The notes under the pieces were generated by a model that searched no databases, was not told the DNA's origin, and was given only the letters and a program-made list of their open reading frames with translations. From positions 1 to 5,174 of the forward strand of contig CAMOEP010000189.1 in the NCBI GenBank assembly GCA_946612185.1: a DNA stretch of 5,174 nt. Direction: 5' to 3'. This document shows positions 1 through 5,174 of the stretch, piece after piece. The position numbers and the translations under genes are program-made. Source of the stretch: an uncultured Ruminococcus sp. Lineage in GTDB: Bacteria > Bacillota > Clostridia > Oscillospirales > Ruminococcaceae. Numbering within the stretch: position 1 is the first letter of the stretch; each line of letters starts with the position of its first letter.

Positions 1-69
1 CCGAAAAATCTGACTGCGCATCTGCACCACAATCTCTGTGCGGTGTTGCCTAAAGAAAGGGTGAGTTGA
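1..69 (+). other. 5' flank and leader of the membrane-protein gene
   Basis: No complete gene fits here. Two + frames stay open from the window edge: one ends with TAA at 51-53, the other with TGA at 67-69, directly touching the next start codon. Either could be the tail of an upstream gene, but about 20 codons are too few to recognise one. A weak imperfect hairpin can be drawn (CACC 25-28 with GGTG 42-45, ACA 29-31 with TGT 37-39, a two-base bulge). It lacks a T-run, so it is not a convincing terminator. I see no -35/-10 pair, so the operon promoter probably lies further upstream. Confidence 0.4.
56..64 (+). promoter_or_regulatory. Ribosome binding site of the membrane-protein gene
   Basis: AAAGGGTGA lies five bases before the ATG at 70 and matches the Shine-Dalgarno consensus AAAGGAGGTGA with small deviations. 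The in-frame TGA at 67-69 immediately before the ATG rules out a longer protein, so this site and that stop together fix the start. Confidence 0.75.
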
Positions 70-2619
70 ATGTTATCATCAGTATTCTTTATCATATTTG
101 CATTTTGTCTGCCGGTTGCGATACCGCTGGGAATAATCGCAATAATTATCCACTTCGTAAACGCCGCAGACGAGCGCAAGAGACTGAACACACTTAACCA
201 GCAGCACGCAATCAAGGAGACTTCCGGGACTGACGGCGAACCTGGTTTTGTGGAGTACGACGTTCCCGGCGCTGAGCGGCTTGAAGCTGTTCCGGCAAGA
301 CACGCTGACAGAAGCGGGGACGAAAGTGACAATGAGGAGGAACTTCCTGAGATAAAGGAAACTCCCGTACATGAGTACACCCAGCCGGTTCAGCCGGTGC
401 AGAAAAAGCAGCGTGAGAAGCTGAGTTCATCGGTACTTCTCCTCCTTATCGGTACTGCTTTCGTGGTACTCTCCGGCATCGCATTTGCAGCAGCAAACTG
501 GGTCAACACCACCCCCATGCAGCGCTCATTCATCATGCTTGCAGGTGCAGCAGCAGCGTTCGTAGTCAGCATCATTCTCAGGAGCGTGGCAAAGCTTGAC
601 AATACCTCCGCTGCCGCATACACAGTTGGTACGATATTCTCAGCCACTACCCTTATAACTGCCGGCTACTACGGATTATTCGGTTCATGGCTGGCGATAG
701 ACGGCGACGGTTCAAGCCTGCTTATGGCGATAAGCAGCGGAGTAGTTGCGGCAATGACCCTTACCGCCGGCAGACTTTACAAAAAGGAAGCCTTTGACTA
801 TGTGGGACTTTCAGCTATCTCCCTGGCGCTTCTTTTCATAGCACTCCAGGCGACCGGCACATTCAGACAGTTTGCCGCAGCAGTAATAATTCTCCAGACC
901 ATAATAACAGCCGCTATCCACATCTTCCACGTTGAAAAGTACACCAATGTGCAGAAAGCTGCAAAACTCATCGGCAATATATCATCTATAGTGTACGCCT
1001 GCATCGCAGTTATCTATACTCTTGGCTATTCAGCAGACGCAGATGCATCGGTATACATTATTCTGGCAGTTATCACAGCACAGCTCATATTCTACGGCAT
1101 CTACAAGAAAAAGCCCGGACTTCTTGTTTGTCAGGTCATCACAAGCCTGTACATGGCACAGGTCGTTGCAGTAAATTTAGCAGACAATTGCAGCGGTATC
1201 TGTTTTGCATACATCTCACTTATCATCTACCTTGCAAACCGCTTTATACCTGCACTCAGAACAAAGGTATCTGAGGGCGTAAGTCTTGCAGGACTTATCA
1301 TAGGCGCTATCGCTTCCGTATGCGATATGAGCTATGAGACTATCTTCCCGGCAATAATAGTGCCCATTATATGCACTGCCATCATCAACGCCTATACACT
1401 CAGCAAAGACCAGTCCGTTTCCGCCGGCGTTGGAATAATCGCACCGCTGATGCCTATCTTCATGGCTGTCAGACTGGACACTATCATCAATGACTACCGT
1501 GAAGCAGTAAGCAAAAATGATATAGAGGGCGTGAACACTATCGTTTTAGGTTCACTGGCAATACTCCTCACACTCATTACCGCAGCACTTCTCTATCTTC
1601 CCAAGTACGCTTTTGATTTCCACGCAAAGCACCCAAGAAAGAGCGATACAGTCCTCTATGCGAACATGACGGCAACAGCGCTGATTATGCCTTTCTTCTC
1701 ACACTACAGCAGCCTGTTCGTTATCGCTATCGCAGCAGCAGCGTTCCACTTCTTCATCTCCAACCAGCTTAAAAACAACCTTCCTGCACTGGGTTCAGTA
1801 ATATCCCTGCTGATGCTCACACAGGAGATCGCACGCCACTTCGCAGCAGATAATAAGGATATAATGCTCTATATCATGCTTGGAGTATTCGTTGTACTTA
1901 TCGGCATATCAAGAGTATTCTACCGTGAAGCTATATATATAAAGCGTGAGGATAAGCTTTCACTGGACGTTATCCAGCTTACTTCCTGGATAACAGCGTT
2001 TCTTATCCCGATGAAAGGTGATACAGCAAGCTTTGTAGTGTTTATCATGATAGCGGTATACATCGCAAACTTCGTCCGCAGCAATACTAAACCTGTAACT
2101 GCAAGGGTACTTCTTTCCGCATCGTCAGCTTTAGCAGCATTTGCTTTCATCACAAGACCCTTCCTTATCTTCGACAGCGAGATAATCTCCAGCAAGATAA
2201 CTCTCGGAATTCTTGCGTTACTCGGCATAAGCTACAAGCTTATCTGGAGAGCTGACAAGAAGGCTTCCAAGGCAGCTTCCAACACAGTATTCATCATAGC
2301 GTTCTCCGGACTTATCATCGACGTTATACGCTTCCACCAGAGTACAAATACCATATTCGTACTGACAGTCACAACAGTTATCCTTATAAGCGCATTCCTC
2401 GCAAGGAGCAAGACCTGGTTCTCAGTATCAGCTATCGCTCTTATCATCGTAACACTCTGGTCAAGCTGGAAGTACCTGTCATCACTTAGCTGGTGGGTAT
2501 ACCTGTTCATGGTAGGCATAGTTCTCATAGCTATCGCTGCAATGAACGAGTACTACAAGACCAAGGGCGAAAACGTAAAATCCAAGCTTTCAAAGGTGTT
2601 CACCGACTGGAAATGGTGA
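70..2619 (+). CDS. Large polytopic membrane protein, DUF2157/DUF4401-like
   Basis: This encodes an 849-residue integral membrane protein of unknown function. Residues 3-30 form one hydrophobic helix followed by a basic patch (R36, K37, R38). Residues 50-102 form an acidic, Pro/Gln-rich soluble linker with about 17 Asp/Glu against 4 Arg/Lys, and a second basic patch at 112-117 precedes the core. By the positive-inside rule the linker should be cytoplasmic. From residue 120 to 825 I count roughly 25 further membrane helices with very short loops. The first core helix ends in an Ala-Ala-Asn-Trp motif (141-144), typical of DUF2157/DUF4401-like proteins, whose role is not established. The C-terminus is Trp-rich (797, 800, 808, 809), ends in a short basic tail (829-849), and also resembles these multi-helix families. 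There are no catalytic motifs, no signal-peptidase site and no ATPase domain. It appears to be the first gene of a unit with the downstream two-component system. The family assignment rests on motif memory and hydropathy only; a transporter-like or sensory role is possible but not shown. Confidence 0.85.
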   Translation: MLSSVFFIIFAFCLPVAIPLGIIAIIIHFVNAADERKRLNTLNQQHAIKETSGTDGEPGFVEYDVPGAERLEAVPARHADRSGDESDNEEELPEIKETPVHEYTQPVQPVQKKQREKLSSSVLLLLIGTAFVVLSGIAFAAANWVNTTPMQRSFIMLAGAAAAFVVSIILRSVAKLDNTSAAAYTVGTIFSATTLITAGYYGLFGSWLAIDGDGSSLLMAISSGVVAAMTLTAGRLYKKEAFDYVGLSAISLALLFIALQATGTFRQFAAAVIILQTIITAAIHIFHVEKYTNVQKAAKLIGNISSIVYACIAVIYTLGYSADADASVYIILAVITAQLIFYGIYKKKPGLLVCQVITSLYMAQVVAVNLADNCSGICFAYISLIIYLANRFIPALRTKVSEGVSLAGLIIGAIASVCDMSYETIFPAIIVPIICTAIINAYTLSKDQSVSAGVGIIAPLMPIFMAVRLDTIINDYREAVSKNDIEGVNTIVLGSLAILLTLITAALLYLPKYAFDFHAKHPRKSDTVLYANMTATALIMPFFSHYSSLFVIAIAAAAFHFFISNQLKNNLPALGSVISLLMLTQEIARHFAADNKDIMLYIMLGVFVVLIGISRVFYREAIYIKREDKLSLDVIQLTSWITAFLIPMKGDTASFVVFIMIAVYIANFVRSNTKPVTARVLLSASSALAAFAFITRPFLIFDSEIISSKITLGILALLGISYKLIWRADKKASKAASNTVFIIAFSGLIIDVIRFHQSTNTIFVLTVTTVILISAFLARSKTWFSVSAIALIIVTLWSSWKYLSSLSWWVYLFMVGIVLIAIAAMNEYYKTKGENVKSKLSKVFTDWKW

Positions 2620-2633
2620 TGCCGGAATATCTG

Positions 2634-2659
2634 TACAAGGCGGAGACTCTCCGCCTGTA
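2634..2659 (+). repeat. GC-rich hairpin between membrane protein and kinase genes
   Basis: AGGCGGA (2638-2644) pairs perfectly with TCCGCCT (2650-2656) around the loop GACTC. The stem extends by TAC (2634-2636) with GTA (2657-2659) across one bulged A at 2637. It sits 14 bases after the stop of the membrane-protein gene and 11 bases before the kinase ribosome binding site. Only four T residues follow (2664-2667), so it would be at best a weak or partial terminator. It could instead protect the upstream message from 3' decay or lower kinase expression relative to the first gene. Confidence 0.6.
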
Positions 2660-2670
2660 TGGATTTTAAA

Positions 2671-2677
2671 GAGGTGA
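2671..2677 (+). promoter_or_regulatory. Ribosome binding site of the histidine kinase
   Basis: GAGGTGA matches seven consecutive bases of the Shine-Dalgarno consensus AGGAGGTGA and lies just before the ATG at 2681. Its own TGA (2675-2677) is in frame with the kinase, so the protein cannot begin earlier, and the ATG at 2681 is preferred over the internal Met5 and Met8. Confidence 0.8.
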
Positions 2678-2680
2678 ATA

Positions 2681-4300
2681 ATGATACCCCGAATGTTTGA
2701 AATGATACTCCTTCTCATCGGACTTGGCGGAATGACCGGAACGACTGCCTGGGTGCTGAGAAAGGGCAATAACAACTGCCAGACACGGCTTTTCATGACC
2801 TGTCAGATATCAATGCTGCTATGGCTCGTGTCGCAGCTTCTTATACTCTTTTCCGAGAGCAGCCGCCAGCTTTCCATAAGTTACCTGATAGGCAATCTGG
2901 GAATAAGCGTATTCGCTCCCACATGGCTCATGTTCTCCGCCGAATTTTTCCGTCAGGGTACAGGCACAAGAGGTGTTATGAACCTGATGCCGGCAGTATC
3001 AGCGGCGGCTTTTCTGGTATGCCTGACAAATCCCTGGCATAAGCTGTACTATACCCGTTTCGGCATGGGAGGTATAACCTATGGGCGGCTTTTCTATTTT
3101 TTCCAGGCGGTATACTATGTGTGCCTTATCACCGCCATAACCCTCATGAGCCTGAAGATAACCCGTGGAAGCCGGAGAATAAACAAACAGGCGATACTCC
3201 TTATCCTGTCAACTGCTGTCCCCCTGGGGATAAATACCCTTACCCTCACCGGGATACTGAAAGTGGGGATCGAGCTGACACCGCTGTTTTTCTCATTTTC
3301 AAGTATCATGGTGCTTATCGCATTCAGCAGGTACGGGCTTCTGAACATAAACAGTATCGCTATTGCCGACGCTGTCGGACATATCGCAAGCGGAGTAATG
3401 GTATTTGCCAACGACGGCGAGATGACCTACTGCAATAATTCCGCAAGACAGCTCCTTGACGGCGAAAAAAGTACCTACGACCAGCTTCTTGAAAGGATAA
3501 GGAGCATGGGCGCAGTTTTCCCGGCAAACGATACCTCCTCCGCTATCGTAAAGAGCGAGGGCAGGCACTACGACATAAACCAGAACTTTGTCCGGAACAG
3601 TCACGGCGTTCCTATGGCGAGAGTGGTCATAATATCAGACATTACCGAGTACTACGAACTGGCTGAGACTGAACGGCGGCTCAGTCTGGAGCAGGAGCGA
3701 AACCGTATCGCTCAGGAGATACACGATTCCGCCGGACATACCTTTACTATGATAAGTTCACTTGCACGGCTTCTTTCCGTGAATACACCGGAGGACAGCC
3801 CGATGCACGGCTATATCACCGAGATAGACGGACTTTCACGAAGCGGCGTTACACAGCTAAGATGCTCCATAAATAACCTCCGGGACGATACCTTCATGAC
3901 AAGCGTGGAGCAGGCGGTCAGGACAGTCGCCGGAGCAGTCAGGGGAATGGATATAGACATATGCGTTCAGGGCAGCGAAGATAAGCGCTTTGCCTTCTGT
4001 ATACGCCAGGTCTACGACAATACCCGTGAGACGATAACCAATGCTATGCGCTACTCCGGAGCGAGCCGCATCGACATAATACTGAAATTCCTCAGCGACC
4101 GGCTGGAACTTTACATATTCGACAACGGCAAAGGCTGTTCTCAGATAGGCGAGAACAACGGTCTGCGTGGTATCCGTGAGCGCACCGAAAGTCTTGGCGG
4201 AACGGTAAGGTTTTCATCGGTGGAAGGCGAGGGATTCAGCACGATAATAAAGATCCCACTGAAAAAGGAGGATACATATGATAAAAGTGTTAATAGCTGA
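2681..4300 (+). CDS. Sensor histidine kinase, 7TM-PAS-HisKA_3-HATPase
   Basis: This is a membrane-bound sensor kinase of 539 residues that autophosphorylates on histidine and passes the phosphate to the regulator encoded next to it. Residues 8-216 contain seven hydrophobic helices, like the N-terminal 7TM domain (HisKA_7TM type) of many Firmicute kinases; the RK pair after helix 1 (27-28) predicts N-out, C-in. Residues about 228-320 read as a PAS domain (GVMVFANDG start, IISDITEY end). A charged helix (323-340) leads into the HisKA_3 motif NRIAQEIHD, with H348 the expected phosphoacceptor. D349 and H353 form the DxxxQ/H phosphatase motif, so it may also dephosphorylate its partner. The ATPase domain has an N-box (E450, N454), a G1 box D481-x-G483-x-G485, a G2 box NGLRG (493-497) and a final GEG (516-518). 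All key residues are present. The closest known types are LiaS/DesK/NarX-like kinases. The signal is unknown: no large extracellular sensor domain is present, so a membrane-embedded or small-molecule cue is likely. Confidence 0.95.
   Translation: MIPRMFEMILLLIGLGGMTGTTAWVLRKGNNNCQTRLFMTCQISMLLWLVSQLLILFSESSRQLSISYLIGNLGISVFAPTWLMFSAEFFRQGTGTRGVMNLMPAVSAAAFLVCLTNPWHKLYYTRFGMGGITYGRLFYFFQAVYYVCLITAITLMSLKITRGSRRINKQAILLILSTAVPLGINTLTLTGILKVGIELTPLFFSFSSIMVLIAFSRYGLLNINSIAIADAVGHIASGVMVFANDGEMTYCNNSARQLLDGEKSTYDQLLERIRSMGAVFPANDTSSAIVKSEGRHYDINQNFVRNSHGVPMARVVIISDITEYYELAETERRLSLEQERNRIAQEIHDSAGHTFTMISSLARLLSVNTPEDSPMHGYITEIDGLSRSGVTQLRCSINNLRDDTFMTSVEQAVRTVAGAVRGMDIDICVQGSEDKRFAFCIRQVYDNTRETITNAMRYSGASRIDIILKFLSDRLELYIFDNGKGCSQIGENNGLRGIRERTESLGGTVRFSSVEGEGFSTIIKIPLKKEDTYDKSVNS
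4264..4271 (+). promoter_or_regulatory. Ribosome binding site of the response regulator, inside the kinase gene
   Basis: AAAGGAGG is a near-perfect Shine-Dalgarno site six bases before the ATG at 4278. It lies within the last kinase codons (encoding Lys-Lys-Glu-Asp), so the coding sequence there serves both purposes. Ribosomes finishing the kinase at 4300 could re-initiate at once, which fits coupled synthesis of the two partners. Confidence 0.9.
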
Positions 4301-4904
4301 CGATGTGAAGATACTCCGTGAGGGACTGAAAGCAGTCCTTACCCAGGACGACTCCATAAGCGTGGTTGCTGAGGCATCTGACGGCAGGGAAGCCTATGAG
4401 ATGAGCGTGAGATTTCAGCCGGACGTGGTGCTTATGGATATGAGAATGCCGGAATACGACGGCAGCTATGGTATCCGTGAGATAAAGGAGAAGCTGAGCC
4501 GGGTGAAGGTGCTGGTGCTGACGACTTTTGACGACAAGGAGACTGTTGACAAGGCAATGGCAAGCGGTGCGGACGGCTATATCCTGAAAGAAATGGACAA
4601 TGAGCAGATAATCAACTCCATAAAAGCGGTCGCAGGGGGGATAAACGTGTTTTGCGGAAACGTTTTCCGGTCTATTCGCAAGGAGGCGGCAGTTCCCCAG
4701 GACGCTAAGAGTTTTGACCTGACGGAGAGGGAGATAGAGTTCCTGAAACTTATCTGCGACGGCTGTGATAATAAGGAGATAGCGGCAAAGCTGTTCCTGG
4801 CAGAGGGGACAGTCCGCAACAGTATTTCCCGCCTGCTTGAGAAGCTGAGCCTGAAAGACCGCACACAGCTTGCGGTTTTCGCTATCAAGAATAATCTGGT
4901 TTGA
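4278..4904 (+). CDS. Response regulator, NarL/FixJ (LuxR-HTH) family
   Basis: This is a cytoplasmic DNA-binding regulator of 208 residues, the usual length for the family. Residues 1-120 are the receiver: acidic pair D8-D9, phosphoacceptor D54 in VVLMDMRMP, switch threonine T82 or T83 in VLTTFDD, and conserved lysine K104 in GYILKE. A short linker (about 121-142) leads to a LuxR-type helix-turn-helix (about 145-208) with the hallmarks LTEREIEFLKLI, NKEIAAKLF, EGTVRN and DRTQLA. All phosphorylation residues are intact, so it should be activated by the adjacent HisKA_3 kinase, the standard pairing for this class (LiaS/LiaR, DesK/DesR, VraS/VraR). It overlaps the kinase by 23 bases and has a strong ribosome binding site. 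Relative to the upstream membrane-protein gene, its codons look more G-ending (CTG, GTG, AAG, GAG). This is an impression, not a count. Its targets are unknown; its own operon is a plausible one. I do not assign a gene name because several paralogous systems look alike. Confidence 0.96.
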   Translation: MIKVLIADDVKILREGLKAVLTQDDSISVVAEASDGREAYEMSVRFQPDVVLMDMRMPEYDGSYGIREIKEKLSRVKVLVLTTFDDKETVDKAMASGADGYILKEMDNEQIINSIKAVAGGINVFCGNVFRSIRKEAAVPQDAKSFDLTEREIEFLKLICDGCDNKEIAAKLFLAEGTVRNSISRLLEKLSLKDRTQLAVFAIKNNLV

Positions 4905-4934
4905 CAGCTGTCGCAGAAATGCGGACGACAAGAA

Positions 4935-4948
4935 GTGAATAGTGAATA
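4935..4948 (+). repeat. Tandem heptamer GTGAATA x2
   Basis: Two perfect adjacent copies of GTGAATA, followed by a degenerate GAATA (4949-4953). The function is unknown. It could be a slippage product, part of an intergenic repeat family, or a pair of protein-binding half-sites on one DNA face. Confidence 0.6.
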
Positions 4949-4973
4949 GAATATGAATTCTGGGTGGGAAATA

Positions 4974-4989
4974 GCAACAGGGCAACAGC
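4974..4989 (+). repeat. Tandem octamer GCAACAGG/GCAACAGC
   Basis: Two adjacent copies of an eight-base unit, identical at seven of eight positions, lie 25 bases after the heptamer pair. There is no known role. Two unrelated tandem duplications so close together suggest relaxed, non-coding DNA. Confidence 0.55.
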
Positions 4990-5021
4990 ATTTACTTTTT
5001 GTGAAGCATATTCTGATATAC

Positions 5022-5055
5022 CATGGAAAACTACCGGTTTCCGTAGAAAGCCATG
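5022..5055 (+). repeat. Imperfect hairpin with purine internal loop
   Basis: CATGG (5022-5026) pairs with CCATG (5051-5055). An AAAA/AAAG internal loop follows, then CTA (5031-5033) pairs with TAG (5044-5046) and, past a bulged C at 5034, CGG (5035-5037) pairs with CCG (5041-5043) around a TTT loop. The A/G-only symmetric internal loop with a possible sheared G-A pair is typical of structured RNA but could be chance. Confidence 0.45.
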
Positions 5056-5075
5056 CGCCGGAATTATTTCCGGCG
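5056..5075 (+). repeat. Perfect 8-bp hairpin abutting the previous one
   Basis: CGCCGGAA (5056-5063) pairs fully with TTCCGGCG (5068-5075) around the loop TTAT. It starts at the very next base after the preceding hairpin, so the two stems could stack coaxially in RNA. The sequence after it (ACAGGCTGG) has no T-run, so it is not an intrinsic terminator on the + strand. On the - strand the following bases are CATGGCTTTC, which also does not fit well. Confidence 0.65.
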
Positions 5076-5085
5076 ACAGGCTGGT

Positions 5086-5099
5086 AAGGATTTGTCCTT
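5086..5099 (+). repeat. Small hairpin AAGGA/TCCTT
   Basis: AAGGA (5086-5090) pairs with TCCTT (5095-5099) around TTTG. With five base pairs it is weak alone and is listed because it lies in series with three others. Confidence 0.35.
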
Positions 5100-5118
5100 T
5101 CTTGGGCTACAGAAAGAC

Positions 5119-5138
5119 TTGCCGGTAAAAATCGGCAA
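5119..5138 (+). repeat. Hairpin TTGCCG/CGGCAA with A-rich loop
   Basis: TTGCCG (5119-5124) pairs perfectly with CGGCAA (5133-5138), with a possible G-T closing pair (5125/5132) and an A-rich loop. It is followed by AAAGAGGGG, so it is not a + strand terminator. Its left arm contains GCCGG, identical to the left arm of the 5056-5075 hairpin. Confidence 0.5.
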
Positions 5139-5174
5139 AAGAGGGGAAAAAAGGGGTTCAGGAAGGGGGTTTCA

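Larger units (their letters stand above)
4905..5174. other. Non-coding region with tandem repeats, hairpins and a G-rich tract
   Basis: No convincing gene is present in these 270 bases, which run to the window edge. From left to right the region holds: an imperfect hairpin right after the regulator stop (TGTCG 4909-4913 with CGACA 4926-4930); tandem GTGAATA (4935-4948); tandem GCAACAGG/GCAACAGC (4974-4989); four closely spaced inverted repeats (5022-5138); and a polypurine stretch with runs of four, four and five G (5137-5169). None of the hairpins is followed by a T-run, so no classical Rho-independent terminator for the operon is visible. Short open frames here lack good ribosome binding sites and lie across the hairpins. 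The region could be the 3' end of the operon plus the leader of a gene outside the window. Confidence 0.6.

Noticed and set aside
3004..3095. Twelve-base direct repeat GGCGGCTTTTCT at 3004-3015 and 3084-3095 in the kinase gene.
   Set aside because: The copies are 80 bases apart, are read in different frames, and lie in membrane-helix coding sequence rich in such codons. This is most likely coincidence.
4901..4906. TTGACA, a perfect -35 hexamer, overlapping the regulator stop codon.
   Set aside because: The positions 16-18 bases downstream read as GACGAC-like sequence with no TATAAT resemblance, so it is not a sigma-A promoter.
4290..4991. A 233-codon open frame on the - strand opposite the response regulator.
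   Set aside because: It mirrors a regulator gene with every family motif in place, its product has no recognisable domain, and it lacks a clear ribosome binding site. It is a shadow of the + strand coding pattern.
4991..5020. Possible promoter: TTTACT (4991-4996) with GATATA or TGATAT near 5014-5020.
   Set aside because: Matches are only 4/6 and 3/6, and an AT-rich stretch of this size gives such matches easily. There is no visible downstream gene to support it.
5056..5075. The perfect 8-bp hairpin as the operon's intrinsic terminator.
   Set aside because: No T-run follows on either strand, and it lies more than 150 bases beyond the regulator stop.
4953..5087. A 44-codon + strand open frame beginning MNSGWEIATG.
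   Set aside because: It has no Shine-Dalgarno site, it lies across two tandem repeats and two hairpins, and the peptide resembles no known family.
4905..5174. CRISPR array or insertion-sequence end.
   Set aside because: The repeats are short, of different sequence and without regular spacers. No transposase, terminal inverted repeats or target-site duplication is visible in the window.

Overview
The window is an ordinary bacterial chromosomal segment with three genes on the + strand covering about 94% of it, followed by 270 bases of non-coding DNA. Strong GAGGTGA and AAAGGAGG ribosome binding sites, a base composition near 50% GC, and a 7TM-type histidine kinase paired with a NarL/LuxR-type regulator all suggest a Gram-positive anaerobe of the Clostridia. 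Ruminococcus-like Oscillospiraceae is my best guess, made from style rather than from a marker gene.

Layout. Bases 1-69 are a short 5' flank with no identifiable promoter. Bases 70-2619 encode an 849-residue, roughly 26-helix membrane protein of the DUF2157/DUF4401-like type (my assignment by motif), with a single N-terminal helix and an acidic linker ahead of the multi-helix core. After a 61-base gap holding a compact GC-rich hairpin come a sensor histidine kinase (2681-4300: seven membrane helices, PAS, HisKA_3, HATPase) and its response regulator (4278-4904: receiver plus LuxR-type helix-turn-helix). The last two overlap by 23 bases, with the regulator's ribosome binding site inside the kinase gene. 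The three genes look like one transcription unit in which the kinase senses a membrane or envelope signal, phosphorylates Asp54 of the regulator and changes transcription. The large membrane protein could be the regulated output, an accessory part of sensing, or a passenger; the sequence does not decide this.

Bases 4905-5174 carry no convincing gene. They hold two short tandem repeats, a series of closely packed inverted repeats (5022-5055, 5056-5075, 5086-5099, 5119-5138) with one mutually exclusive alternative pairing, and a polypurine tract with three G-runs that runs off the window. This is the part least explained by known features and the best candidate for an undescribed structured RNA or intergenic repeat. 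I did not find clear evidence of a new defence, mobile or biosynthetic system.
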